Of a stretch of 64,000 nt of DNA, positions 57,798 through 64,000 are shown in pieces (within the stretch, counting starts at the first letter, position 1; each line of letters starts with the position of its first letter). Under the pieces are notes generated by a model, which was given only the letters and a program-made list of their open reading frames with translations, had not been told where the DNA came from and did not search any database. The position numbers and the translations under genes were made by a program. This DNA comes from Vreelandella stevensii S18214 (GTDB lineage Bacteria; Pseudomonadota; Gammaproteobacteria; Pseudomonadales; Halomonadaceae), in the NCBI RefSeq assembly GCF_000275725.1, contig NZ_AJTS01000013.1, positions 1 through 64,000 of the forward strand. The letters run 5' to 3'.

Positions 57798-57816
57798 GGC
57801 AATCATCCTGATTGCC
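57798..57816 (+). terminator. hairpin after the redoxin gene
   Basis: GGCAATCA and TGATTGCC form a perfect 8-bp stem around TCC, 14 bases after the redoxin stop. There is no T tract, so termination strength is uncertain. Confidence 0.5.
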
Positions 57817-57915
57817 ACCCATCCCCTGATGCCCACTACAGGCGTTGCGCGCTGTAACTCTGTTGATCAGCGTGCGAAAACCCGGATCCGGATAGGAGGA
57901 GCGTCAACGATTGAA

Positions 57916-58113
57916 TCAATCCGTTGGGAGAGGGCGGCTCCGCTCCGTCAGCTCGGCAATAGATAACCCATTCTCGCCGAGCAACTCTCTGATCCGATCG
58001 ACGATATGAGCCCCTAGCGCCGCTGTCTTGGTCCCCCCCACAGATTCCCAAGATGCGAGTTCACACGCCGATACCTCGTGGTCAGCGCCGAAGTGCTTCT
58101 GTCGGTATGTCAC
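57916..58113 (-). CDS. small hypothetical frame coupled to DUF1330 gene
   Basis: A 65-residue frame starting with GTG that overlaps the DUF1330 stop by four bases (GTGA). The C-terminal half, GAHIVDRIRELLGENGLSIA ELTERSRPLPTD, looks helical. The overlap favours translation, but there is no recognised family; it may be a remnant. The rest of 57817-58109 shows nothing else. Confidence 0.3.
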   Translation of the reverse strand: MTYRQKHFGADHEVSACELASWESVGGTKTAALGAHIVDRIRELLGENGLSIAELTERSRPLPTD

Positions 58114-58403
58114 CGCCGCCCTTCAATGATAAAGGCGCGGTAACGGGAACCGGCAAAGCGATGAGCAGCGATGGTTTGGTAGGCGGGACTGTCATACCAG
58201 TCGCGAGCGGCCTGCATCGTCGGGAAACGCAAGATTACGGCCCCTTCGATGGGCGGCCCCTCCAAATGCTGGATCGCGCCATAAGCGGCGAGAAAGGTAA
58301 CGTCGTGACCATCGAACGATGGTCCGACGCCTGCAGAATAGGTTGCGAGTGCATGTGGGTCGCTGGTTTCTTCCCGCGTAAAGACGACGAACGCTTCCAT
58401 CAT
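58110..58403 (-). CDS. DUF1330 domain protein
   Basis: A 97-residue dimeric alpha-beta barrel-like protein of the DUF1330 family. Typical parts are HALATYSAGVGPSFDGHDVT, IEGAVILRFPTMQAARDWYDS and PAYQTIAAHRFAGSRYRAFI. The function is unknown; it is common in Alpha- and Betaproteobacteria, often near oxidoreductases. Two adjacent ATGs (58403 and 58400) are possible starts. Confidence 0.87.
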   Translation of the reverse strand: MMEAFVVFTREETSDPHALATYSAGVGPSFDGHDVTFLAAYGAIQHLEGPPIEGAVILRFPTMQAARDWYDSPAYQTIAAHRFAGSRYRAFIIEGRR

Positions 58404-58461
58404 TAGGCCTCTCAAAGGTTGGATCTGTTGGCCATTACCACCGGTGATGGCCTCACAGTCG

Positions 58462-58893
58462 TCAGGCTGGCAACTGGAACCCGATTTTCATGAGTGCCTC
58501 GACGCACGCATCCTGATCCTGCTGATAGTTGCCTCCGGAGATGCCTATGCCGCCGATCAACTTCCCATCCTCCAGAATCGGATAACCGCCGCCGACAGCG
58601 ACCATCCGAGGGCGATAGGCTAGCGGCGCCACTTTTGGATCGTTGGTCACATAGTCGTTCCAGACATGGGTCGGGAACCCAAACGAGGCGGAACTCCAGG
58701 CCTTGTCGATGGCAACATCGACGGTAAGGAACGGCGCATCGTCGGTGCGCTCGAACGCGCGCAGGTTACCGGTGGCGTCGACGACGGCGACGGCAGCCGG
58801 GATGCCGATGGCACGGGCCGCAGCGAGCGCCGCGTCGATGAGGGCGACTGCGGTTTCGCGGTTGATCGAGGCGGTGGCAATAGATTTGGTCAT
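58462..58893 (-). CDS. GlcG/HbpS-family haem-binding-like protein (DUF336)
   Basis: A 143-residue protein of the GlcG/HbpS family. The pattern AIGIPAAVAVVDATGNLRAF, DVAIDKAWSSASFGFPTHVW and GGYPILEDGKLIGGIGISGG is characteristic. HbpS of Streptomyces binds haem and senses oxidative stress together with a two-component system; GlcG is of unknown role. No secretion signal is present here. It lies between DUF1330 and an alcohol-dehydrogenase-like gene. Confidence 0.88.
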   Translation of the reverse strand: MTKSIATASINRETAVALIDAALAAARAIGIPAAVAVVDATGNLRAFERTDDAPFLTVDVAIDKAWSSASFGFPTHVWNDYVTNDPKVAPLAYRPRMVAVGGGYPILEDGKLIGGIGISGGNYQQDQDACVEALMKIGFQLPA

Positions 58894-58965
58894 GGGATTC
58901 TCATCGCTGGGGCATAACCCGTTCGGCTTTTTGAGGTTGGACAAGATGTTTGGCGATCGCGGTCG

Positions 58966-59979
58966 TTAGAAGCCTTCGAGGACGATCTTGCCTTTAGCCG
59001 CGCCACTTTCGATCAGTGCATGCACCGTCTTCAGATTGGCGGCATTGATCGGCGACAGTCGCCGGGTCAGCGTCGTGCGGATTTTGCCGTCGTCAACCAG
59101 CGCTGCCATCGCATCCAGAATCTCGCCCTGCTCATTCATGTCGGGCGTGCCGTAGATCGACCGCGTGAACATCAGCTCGTGGTGGATCGACACCGCCTTG
59201 CGCTTGAAAACCATGATATCGAATGCCTTGGGATCGTCGATCAGTCCGAACCGTCCTTGTGGGGCGATCAGTTCGGCGATGTCGGCGACATGTTGCTCGG
59301 TATGTGTGGTCGAAAAGACGAAAGCGGGAGCACCGATGCCGAGTTCGGCGATCTGTGGCGCGAGCGGACGAGAATGGTCGATGACGTGGTGAGCTCCAAG
59401 CCCTCTTACCCACTCTTGGGTTTCCGGTCGAGAGGCTGTGGCGATGACGGTGAGGTCCGTGCGCTGTCGCGCGATCTGGACGGCGATCGACCCAACCCCG
59501 CCCGCGCCACCGATGATGAGGATCGCCTCCGCCGCACCGGGTACGGGCTTCGCCACGTCCAGGCGGTCGAACATCGCCTCCCAGGCCGTCAACGTCGTCA
59601 GCGGCAGCGCCGCCGCTTCCGCCCAGGAGAGCGACGCAGGTTTGTGACCGACAATCCGGGCGTCGACGAGATGGAACTCCGCATTGGTACCGGGCCGTGT
59701 GATCGATCCGGCATAATAGACCTCGTCGCCTAACTCGAACTGCGTGACGTCGGGGCCGACCTCGCGCACAATCCCGGCGGCATCCCATCCCAGCACCTTC
59801 CAATCGCCATCTGCCGGCGGCGTGCTGTTGCGGACCTTGTAGTCGACCGGGTTGACCGAGACGGCCTTCACCTCAACCAGGATATCGTATCCTGCAGCGA
59901 CAGGCCGAGGCAGATTGATGTCGACCAGCGCGGCATCCGCGGCGATGGGTCCCGGAACCTTGTAACCAATGGCTTTCAT
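58966..59979 (-). CDS. quinone oxidoreductase-like MDR family enzyme
   Basis: A 337-residue medium-chain dehydrogenase/reductase without the structural zinc cysteines, of the zinc-binding alcohol dehydrogenase/quinone oxidoreductase subgroup. The GroES-like N terminus carries SVNPVDYKVRN and LGWDAAGIVREVG; the Rossmann loop is LIIGGAGGVGSIAVQIAR. NADPH-dependent reduction of quinones or reactive alkenals is likely. It belongs to the minus-strand run of small redox genes. Confidence 0.87.
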   Translation of the reverse strand: MKAIGYKVPGPIAADAALVDINLPRPVAAGYDILVEVKAVSVNPVDYKVRNSTPPADGDWKVLGWDAAGIVREVGPDVTQFELGDEVYYAGSITRPGTNAEFHLVDARIVGHKPASLSWAEAAALPLTTLTAWEAMFDRLDVAKPVPGAAEAILIIGGAGGVGSIAVQIARQRTDLTVIATASRPETQEWVRGLGAHHVIDHSRPLAPQIAELGIGAPAFVFSTTHTEQHVADIAELIAPQGRFGLIDDPKAFDIMVFKRKAVSIHHELMFTRSIYGTPDMNEQGEILDAMAALVDDGKIRTTLTRRLSPINAANLKTVHALIESGAAKGKIVLEGF

Positions 59980-60027
59980 AAATGTCTCCAGCTTGCTTGA
60001 TCGGATGACGCGAATGCTCGTTAGTCA

Positions 60028-60261
60028 ACTTCTTCTACATTGAGGTCCCGACTCTTGAACTGGGTCGCGGTAGCAGATTTCATCGAACACGTCGATCAAC
60101 AGGCCCTTATGCTCGGTCGCCGGATCGGTGATCGCGTAGAGGGTGGAGGCGTTATCGCCATCATCACCGCTTCCGAGGCGAAACGCCGCGTCGACGCAGA
60201 TGCCGCACGGACCGATGGTTGATCCTGGCTCGAGATCGACGAGATTGCTGTCCTTGACGCG
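60028..60261 (-). pseudogene. decayed coding fragment
   Basis: A 78-codon open stretch on the minus strand ending at TCA 60025-60027, with protein-like sequence (STIGPCGICVDAAFRLGSGD, then ITDPATEHKGLLIDVFDEIC) but no start. Continuing upstream in frame gives two stops (TAG at 60262-60264 and a TAA further on) with protein-like residues before them (LQAVQSFIAKG). It looks like a gene broken by point changes; family not recognised. Nothing else is seen in 59980-60426. Confidence 0.4.
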
Positions 60262-60426
60262 CTATTCGCGGTCTTAGCCCTTGGCGATGAAGGACTGAAC
60301 TGCTTGTAGAGCGTCGGTCAGCTGCTATGTCATGGACGCACCTTCATCTTGAGTTGGATTGGACAAGCTTCCGTATAAGGCCCGCTGTAACCGTCAGATG
60401 ACGGCGAAGAAAACGATGGGCAGTAT

Positions 60427-61238
60427 TCACAGCCACTTAGCCTTCTTGAAGCGCACAAATAGGAAAACGCACGATATCGCTATCACTCCGAGCACGACAA
60501 AGTATCCGTAGGCCGTGTCCAGCTCCGGCATGTGCTTAAAGTTCATGCCGTATATTCCAGCGATCGCCGTCGGGACTGCCAGTATTGCCGCCCAAGCCGC
60601 CAGCTGGCGGGTGATCACCCCCGTCCTTTGCGCTTCAAGAAGGCTGCTGGCCTCAAAGACCGTGGACAGGACAAGCAGGAGGCCGTCGACCATGGACTGC
60701 ACGCGGTGGACATGGTCCGCGACGTCGTGGAAATATGGTGTCATTTCGGCGCTGATGCAGGGAAAGTGGCCGCGAACGAGCTTTCGCACCAGCTCGGCCA
60801 TAGCCCCGAGCGTGCGCTGGAACCGCGTGAGTTCGGACCTTAGTTCGAAGATTCGCGCCACCTCTTCTGGCCCGAGGAAATCGTGCAGCGACCGTCGCTC
60901 CATCGCCAGGACGTCGTCCTCGATCATTTCGAAGATGGGCAGATACTGGTCGACCACGCGATGCAAGATCGCGTGCAGCACATAGTCGACACCCTTGCCG
61001 AACTGCGTCGGCGATGCCTCGAGTTGCTCCCGAAGTTTGCCCAGCGCTCCGGCATTGCCGTGCCGCACGGTGATAAGGTGATTGTGACCGGTGAAGATCG
61101 CCATCTTGCCGTAGCTGATCCGGTCGCCGACCAGCTCGGCGGTCTGCGCGACGACGTACAACTCATCGTTGTAGACCTCGAGCTTGGGCGGGCACAGCGG
61201 GTGCATCGCGTTGTCGATCGCCAACGGATGAAGATTAT
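60427..61238 (-). pseudogene. corA: corA, 3' part (disrupted by IS3 element)
   Basis: The C-terminal 270 codons of a CorA-type Mg2+/Co2+ channel: the soluble funnel (YDE-rich helices with FGKGVDYVLHAILHRVVDQY) and two membrane helices. The first contains the selectivity motif in GIYGMNFKHMPEL, and the protein ends FVRFKKAKWL. The N-terminal 53 codons lie beyond the insertion at 62491-62650. Removing the element and one TAT copy gives IQRTYNLHPLAID in frame and a normal 322-residue CorA. Confidence 0.93.
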
Positions 61239-61297
61239 TGATCTTGCCCAGCAGCAGTGGACACCCCGTTAAGGCAGTACACTGAACGAGGTGACCC

Positions 61298-61597
61298 ATG
61301 GCAAGGCAAGCAACGTCGATGAAGAAGACCCGTACCCGTTACTCCCAGGCCTACAAGGATGAGGCCTTGGCACTCGCTGACCGTGTCGGGTCCAGTGTCG
61401 CCGCTCGTGAGCTAGGGCTTCAGCCCAGCCAGCTCTATCAATGGCGAGCCAAGGCCCAGCAGCAGCAGAACGTCTCGGCTCGCGAGCAGGCCCTGGCTGA
61501 AGAGAACGCGAGGCTCAAGCGACAGCTGGCCGAGAAGTCGGAAGAGCTTGAAATCGCAAAAAAAGCCGCGGTGTACTTCGCCAAGAGCCTGAAGTGA
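61298..61597 (+). CDS. IS3-family transposase OrfA
   Basis: A 99-residue DNA-binding subunit with a helix-turn-helix ([39 protein letters not shown]) and a leucine-zipper-like coil ([20 protein letters not shown]). Seven A at 61558-61564 followed by G form a slippery run; a -1 shift there enters the orfB frame, which is open through to 62460, so an OrfAB fusion can be made. It ends four bases after orfB begins. Confidence 0.93.
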   Translation: MARQATSMKKTRTRYSQAYKDEALALADRVGSSVAARELGLQPSQLYQWRAKAQQQQNVSAREQALAEENARLKRQLAEKSEELEIAKKAAVYFAKSLK

Positions 61598-62460
61598 GGT
61601 ACGCCTTCATCCATCAGCATCGTCAGGCATTCAGCATCCAGCGCATGTGCGCGGTCCTCGGCGTCGCCCGCAGCGGCTACTACGCCTGGCGACAGCGCGA
61701 TGCCGCGCCGTCATCCAGACGCCGTCAGCAGGCGGTTCTCGATCAGCGTGTGGCCGAGGCTTATCACCATCGGAAGGGGCGCTCAGGCGCCCCCAGATTG
61801 GCGCTGGACCTACGTGACGATGGCCTGCCAGTAGACCGCAAGACCGTCGCCGCCAGCCTCCAGCGGCAAGGCCTACGTGCCAAGGCAGCCCGCAAGTTCA
61901 AGGCCACGACGAACTCTCGGCACACGCTGCCAGTGGCACCGAACCTGCTGGAGCAGGACTTCACCGCGACGGCGCCGAACCAGAAGTGGGTCGGCGACAT
62001 TACGTACCTGGCAACCGGCGAAGGGTGGCTCTATCTGGCCGTATTGATCGACCTGTACTCACGCAAGGTGGTGGGCTGGGCGATGAGTGAGCGGATGACC
62101 GCCGACTTGGTCGGTGATGCCCTGAAAATGGCCTTGTGGCGCCGTAAGATGCCCAAGGGAGTGGTCGTGCATAGTGACCGTGGCAGCCAATATTGCTCGA
62201 CGTTGTACCAGTCGCTGCTGACCCGGCACCATCTCCGGTGCAGCATGAGTGCCAAAGGCAACTGCTACGACAATGCCTGTGCCGAGAGCTTCTTCCACAG
62301 CCTCAAGGTCGAGGCGATCCATGGCGAACGCTTCGAGACCCGGGAGGCCATGCGGCGGCAGGTGTTCGAGTACATTGAACTGGACTACAACCGGCAACGC
62401 CGGCACAGTGCGATTGGGCTGATCAGCCCGGAGGCCTTCGAGGCCCGAATGATCGCTTAG
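61594..62460 (+). CDS. IS3-family transposase OrfB (DDE integrase core)
   Basis: A 288-residue catalytic subunit with an N-terminal HTH_21-like region and the rve core. The catalytic residues are the Asp in [11 protein letters not shown], the Asp in [12 protein letters not shown] and the Glu in [13 protein letters not shown]. The GTG start overlaps the orfA stop (GTGA), the normal arrangement for independent OrfB; the active enzyme is usually the frameshifted fusion. No damage is seen, so the element may be active. Confidence 0.94.
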   Translation: MRYAFIHQHRQAFSIQRMCAVLGVARSGYYAWRQRDAAPSSRRRQQAVLDQRVAEAYHHRKGRSGAPRLALDLRDDGLPVDRKTVAASLQRQGLRAKAARKFKATTNSRHTLPVAPNLLEQDFTATAPNQKWVGDITYLATGEGWLYLAVLIDLYSRKVVGWAMSERMTADLVGDALKMALWRRKMPKGVVVHSDRGSQYCSTLYQSLLTRHHLRCSMSAKGNCYDNACAESFFHSLKVEAIHGERFETREAMRRQVFEYIELDYNRQRRHSAIGLISPEAFEARMIA

Positions 62461-62490
62461 ACCGGTGTCCACCAGTGCTGGGTAAGATCA

Positions 62491-62650
62491 TATATGTCCT
62501 TTGGATCGCGAGTAGTTCCTCGGGGGTGGGTTCGCTAAGCGCGATCCAGCAGAAGCCCGAGCGACTCTCGCCCAACTTGACGTGCTCATCGAGCGCGATT
62601 TCGCGAACTCGCTTGCCTTCGTTGTAATAATAGGCGGCGATGATGCTCAT
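62491..62650 (-). pseudogene. corA: corA, 5' part
   Basis: The first 53 codons of corA, starting MSIIAAYYYNEGKRVREIAL and reaching LLAIQRTY before the insertion. The start ATG overlaps the stop of the upstream glutathione transferase gene by four bases (ATGA), so corA was translationally coupled to it. After the junction the frame reads into the element and stops. Confidence 0.92.
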
Positions 62651-63351
62651 GCTGGCCTCGCGGGAATGTGGAGGCCACGCTGGACGGCCGGTCGAGCCAG
62701 CCCGCGTCCAAGCCATGCGCGGACGTTCGAAAAGCTGCTGAGGCCAAGGATGTCACCCGCAGCGTAGAATTCCACCAGCGCATTCACCCAGCCGAGCGTC
62801 GCGATGTCCGCGATCGAATAGTCGTCGACGATCCAGTCGCGGCCTTCCAGCCGGCGATCCAGAATCCCCAGCAGACGCGTGGATTCGTCGATAAAGCGCT
62901 GTTGCGGCCGCTTGTCCTCATAGTCCTTGCCGCCAAATCGCAGGAAGAAGCCGAGCTGACCGAACATCGGCCCGATGGCCGACATCTGAAAGAACACCCA
63001 CGCTAGGGTCTCGTAACGCTGGCCTGGTTCGGTGGAGATGAACTGACCCGTCTTGTCGGCCAGATAGAGGAGGATCGCACCGGATTCCCATAAGGCGATG
63101 GGTCTACCGTCAGGGCCAGCCGGATCGATGATCGCCGGTATGCGTCCGTTCGGGTTCAGCGACACGAACGCCGGATCCTTCGACTCGTTGTTCGAGATGT
63201 CGATCAGGTGGGGCTCGTACGCCAGGCCAGTCTCCTCAAGCATGATCGAGACCTTGACGCCATTGGGCGTAGGGGCTGCGTAGAGTTGCAGGCGATCGGG
63301 ATGAGATGCCGGCCAGCGCTGCGTGATCGGAAAGGACGAGAGGTCTGGCAT
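62647..63351 (-). CDS. glutathione S-transferase, YghU/YfcG-like
   Basis: A 234-residue GST. The N-terminal region LQLYAAPTPNGVKVSIMLEE carries the TPN..K active-site pattern of the nu-class (YghU/YfcG) enzymes, which have disulfide-bond reductase activity with glutathione. SLNPNGRIPAIIDP and ALWESGAILLYLADK complete the thioredoxin-like domain. The ATG at 63351 (MPDLSSFPITQRWP) matches the family start. It is followed by corA with ATGA overlap. Confidence 0.9.
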   Translation of the reverse strand: MPDLSSFPITQRWPASHPDRLQLYAAPTPNGVKVSIMLEETGLAYEPHLIDISNNESKDPAFVSLNPNGRIPAIIDPAGPDGRPIALWESGAILLYLADKTGQFISTEPGQRYETLAWVFFQMSAIGPMFGQLGFFLRFGGKDYEDKRPQQRFIDESTRLLGILDRRLEGRDWIVDDYSIADIATLGWVNALVEFYAAGDILGLSSFSNVRAWLGRGLARPAVQRGLHIPARPA

Positions 63352-63491
63352 AAATCTGCGATCCTGGTGTTGCGATGGCGACTGACTGGAACGAGCCGTC
63401 ACTCTGAAGTAGGGTTCGATGACCGCGTCGCTGAACGACGCGGTCACGAAGATTGCGGACCGGATCGGCGCAGTGGCAACGGCAGTGAAGC

Positions 63492-64000
63492 CTATTCCGC
63501 CGCGGTCCCGGCCGCTGGCTGTACGTCGTCAACCTTTTGGCGCTTCGGAAGCACCCAGCCGGGACGGACGAAGTGGCAGGTGTAGCCGCCCGGGCGCTTC
63601 TCCAGATAATCCTGGTGATCGGGCTCGGCCTCCCAGAACTCGCCGACCGGCTGGACCTCGGTCACCACTTTGCCATCCCACAGCCCCGAGGCATCCACAT
63701 CGGCGATCGTATCCTCGGCGACGCGCTTCTGCTCCTCGTCGACATAATAGATGCCCGACCGGTAGGAGAGCCCACGATCATTGCCCTGGCGGTTCAGCGT
63801 CGTCGGATCGTGGATCTGGAAGAAGAATTCCAGGATGTTCCGGTAGCTCGTCACTGTCGGGTCGAAGACAATCTCGATCCCCTCGGCATGCGTGCCGTGA
63901 TTACGATACGTGGCGTTCGGAATATCGCCGCCCGTGTAACCCACACGGGTCGAGATGATGCCGGGCCGCTTGCGGATTAGGTCCTGCATGCCCCAGAAAC
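63492..64000 (-). CDS. msrA: peptide-methionine (S)-S-oxide reductase MsrA, 5' end cut by window edge
   Basis: At least 168 residues of MsrA, which repairs methionine-S-sulfoxide in proteins. The family sequence [47 protein letters not shown] and [11 protein letters not shown] is present. The window ends in the middle of the GCFWG motif, at what should be the catalytic cysteine codon, so the N terminus is outside. The C-terminal ending with QPAAGTAAE is slightly longer than the minimal enzyme. Confidence 0.94.
   Translation of the reverse strand, partial: FWGMQDLIRKRPGIISTRVGYTGGDIPNATYRNHGTHAEGIEIVFDPTVTSYRNILEFFFQIHDPTTLNRQGNDRGLSYRSGIYYVDEEQKRVAEDTIADVDASGLWDGKVVTEVQPVGEFWEAEPDHQDYLEKRPGGYTCHFVRPGWVLPKRQKVDDVQPAAGTAAE

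Larger units (their letters stand above)
61239..62490 (+). mobile_element. IS3-family insertion sequence in corA
   Basis: A 1,252-bp element with imperfect terminal inverted repeats: the left end begins TGATCTTGCCCAGCAGCAGT and the right end, on the opposite strand, TGATCTTACCCAGCACTGGT, both continuing into GGACACC. TAT at 61236-61238 and 62491-62493 is a 3-bp target duplication, the usual size for part of this family. Two overlapping frames orfA and orfB encode the transposase. Confidence 0.94.

Overview
The first 52.5 kb read like the chromosome of a Halomonas-type gammaproteobacterium. This is inferred from gene order and protein character; no database search was possible. The order rpoE-rseABC-mucD-lepA-lepB-rnc-era-recO-pdxJ-acpS, then gacS, cysM-rlmD-relA-mazG, is the classic Pseudomonas/Halomonas housekeeping arrangement. 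It covers envelope stress, secretion, RNA processing, cofactor synthesis, GacS signalling and the stringent response (1-19.1 kb). It is followed by ppc, rluF, a DUF1294 membrane protein and a compact trpR-trpE-trpG operon with a textbook TrpR operator (19.1-25.8 kb).

From 25.8 to 46.4 kb lies a branched-chain amino acid block. An outer-membrane-type protein, a methyltransferase, an acyl-CoA ligase and the liuRABCDE leucine/isovalerate operon are on the minus strand. A HAAT-type ABC importer (livGF, binding protein, livHM) and the valine arm (isobutyryl-CoA dehydrogenase, 3-hydroxyisobutyryl-CoA hydrolase, mmsB) are on the plus strand. Three copies of a TTTACGTTAACGTAAA-like palindrome sit in front of liuR, livG and the valine arm, suggesting one LiuR regulon. 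The importer is broken: livM is split by an IS1182-type element flanked by a CTAG duplication.

From 46.4 to 52.5 kb are a glutathione transferase, panE, luxS and a thrS-cysS pair, with REP-like hairpins and short repeats between genes. From 52.5 to 53.7 kb the DNA is visibly AT-richer and holds a complete but solitary sdhC plus an unexplained stretch. At about 53,684 a dps gene is cut off after its first 43 codons.

From there to the window end the genes look alphaproteobacterial (sphingomonad/rhizobial character) and concern redox stress and detoxification: truncated dps, DUF427, glutaredoxin, a molybdopterin oxidoreductase with its flavoprotein partner, a CxxC redoxin, DUF1330, a GlcG/HbpS-like protein, a quinone-oxidoreductase-like enzyme, glutathione transferase, corA and msrA. 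corA is interrupted by an IS3-family element with a TAT duplication; removing it restores the frame exactly. The simplest reading is a horizontally acquired redox island later hit by a mobile element. An assembly join at about 52.5-53.7 kb must be excluded first. No rRNA, tRNA or CRISPR array was seen.
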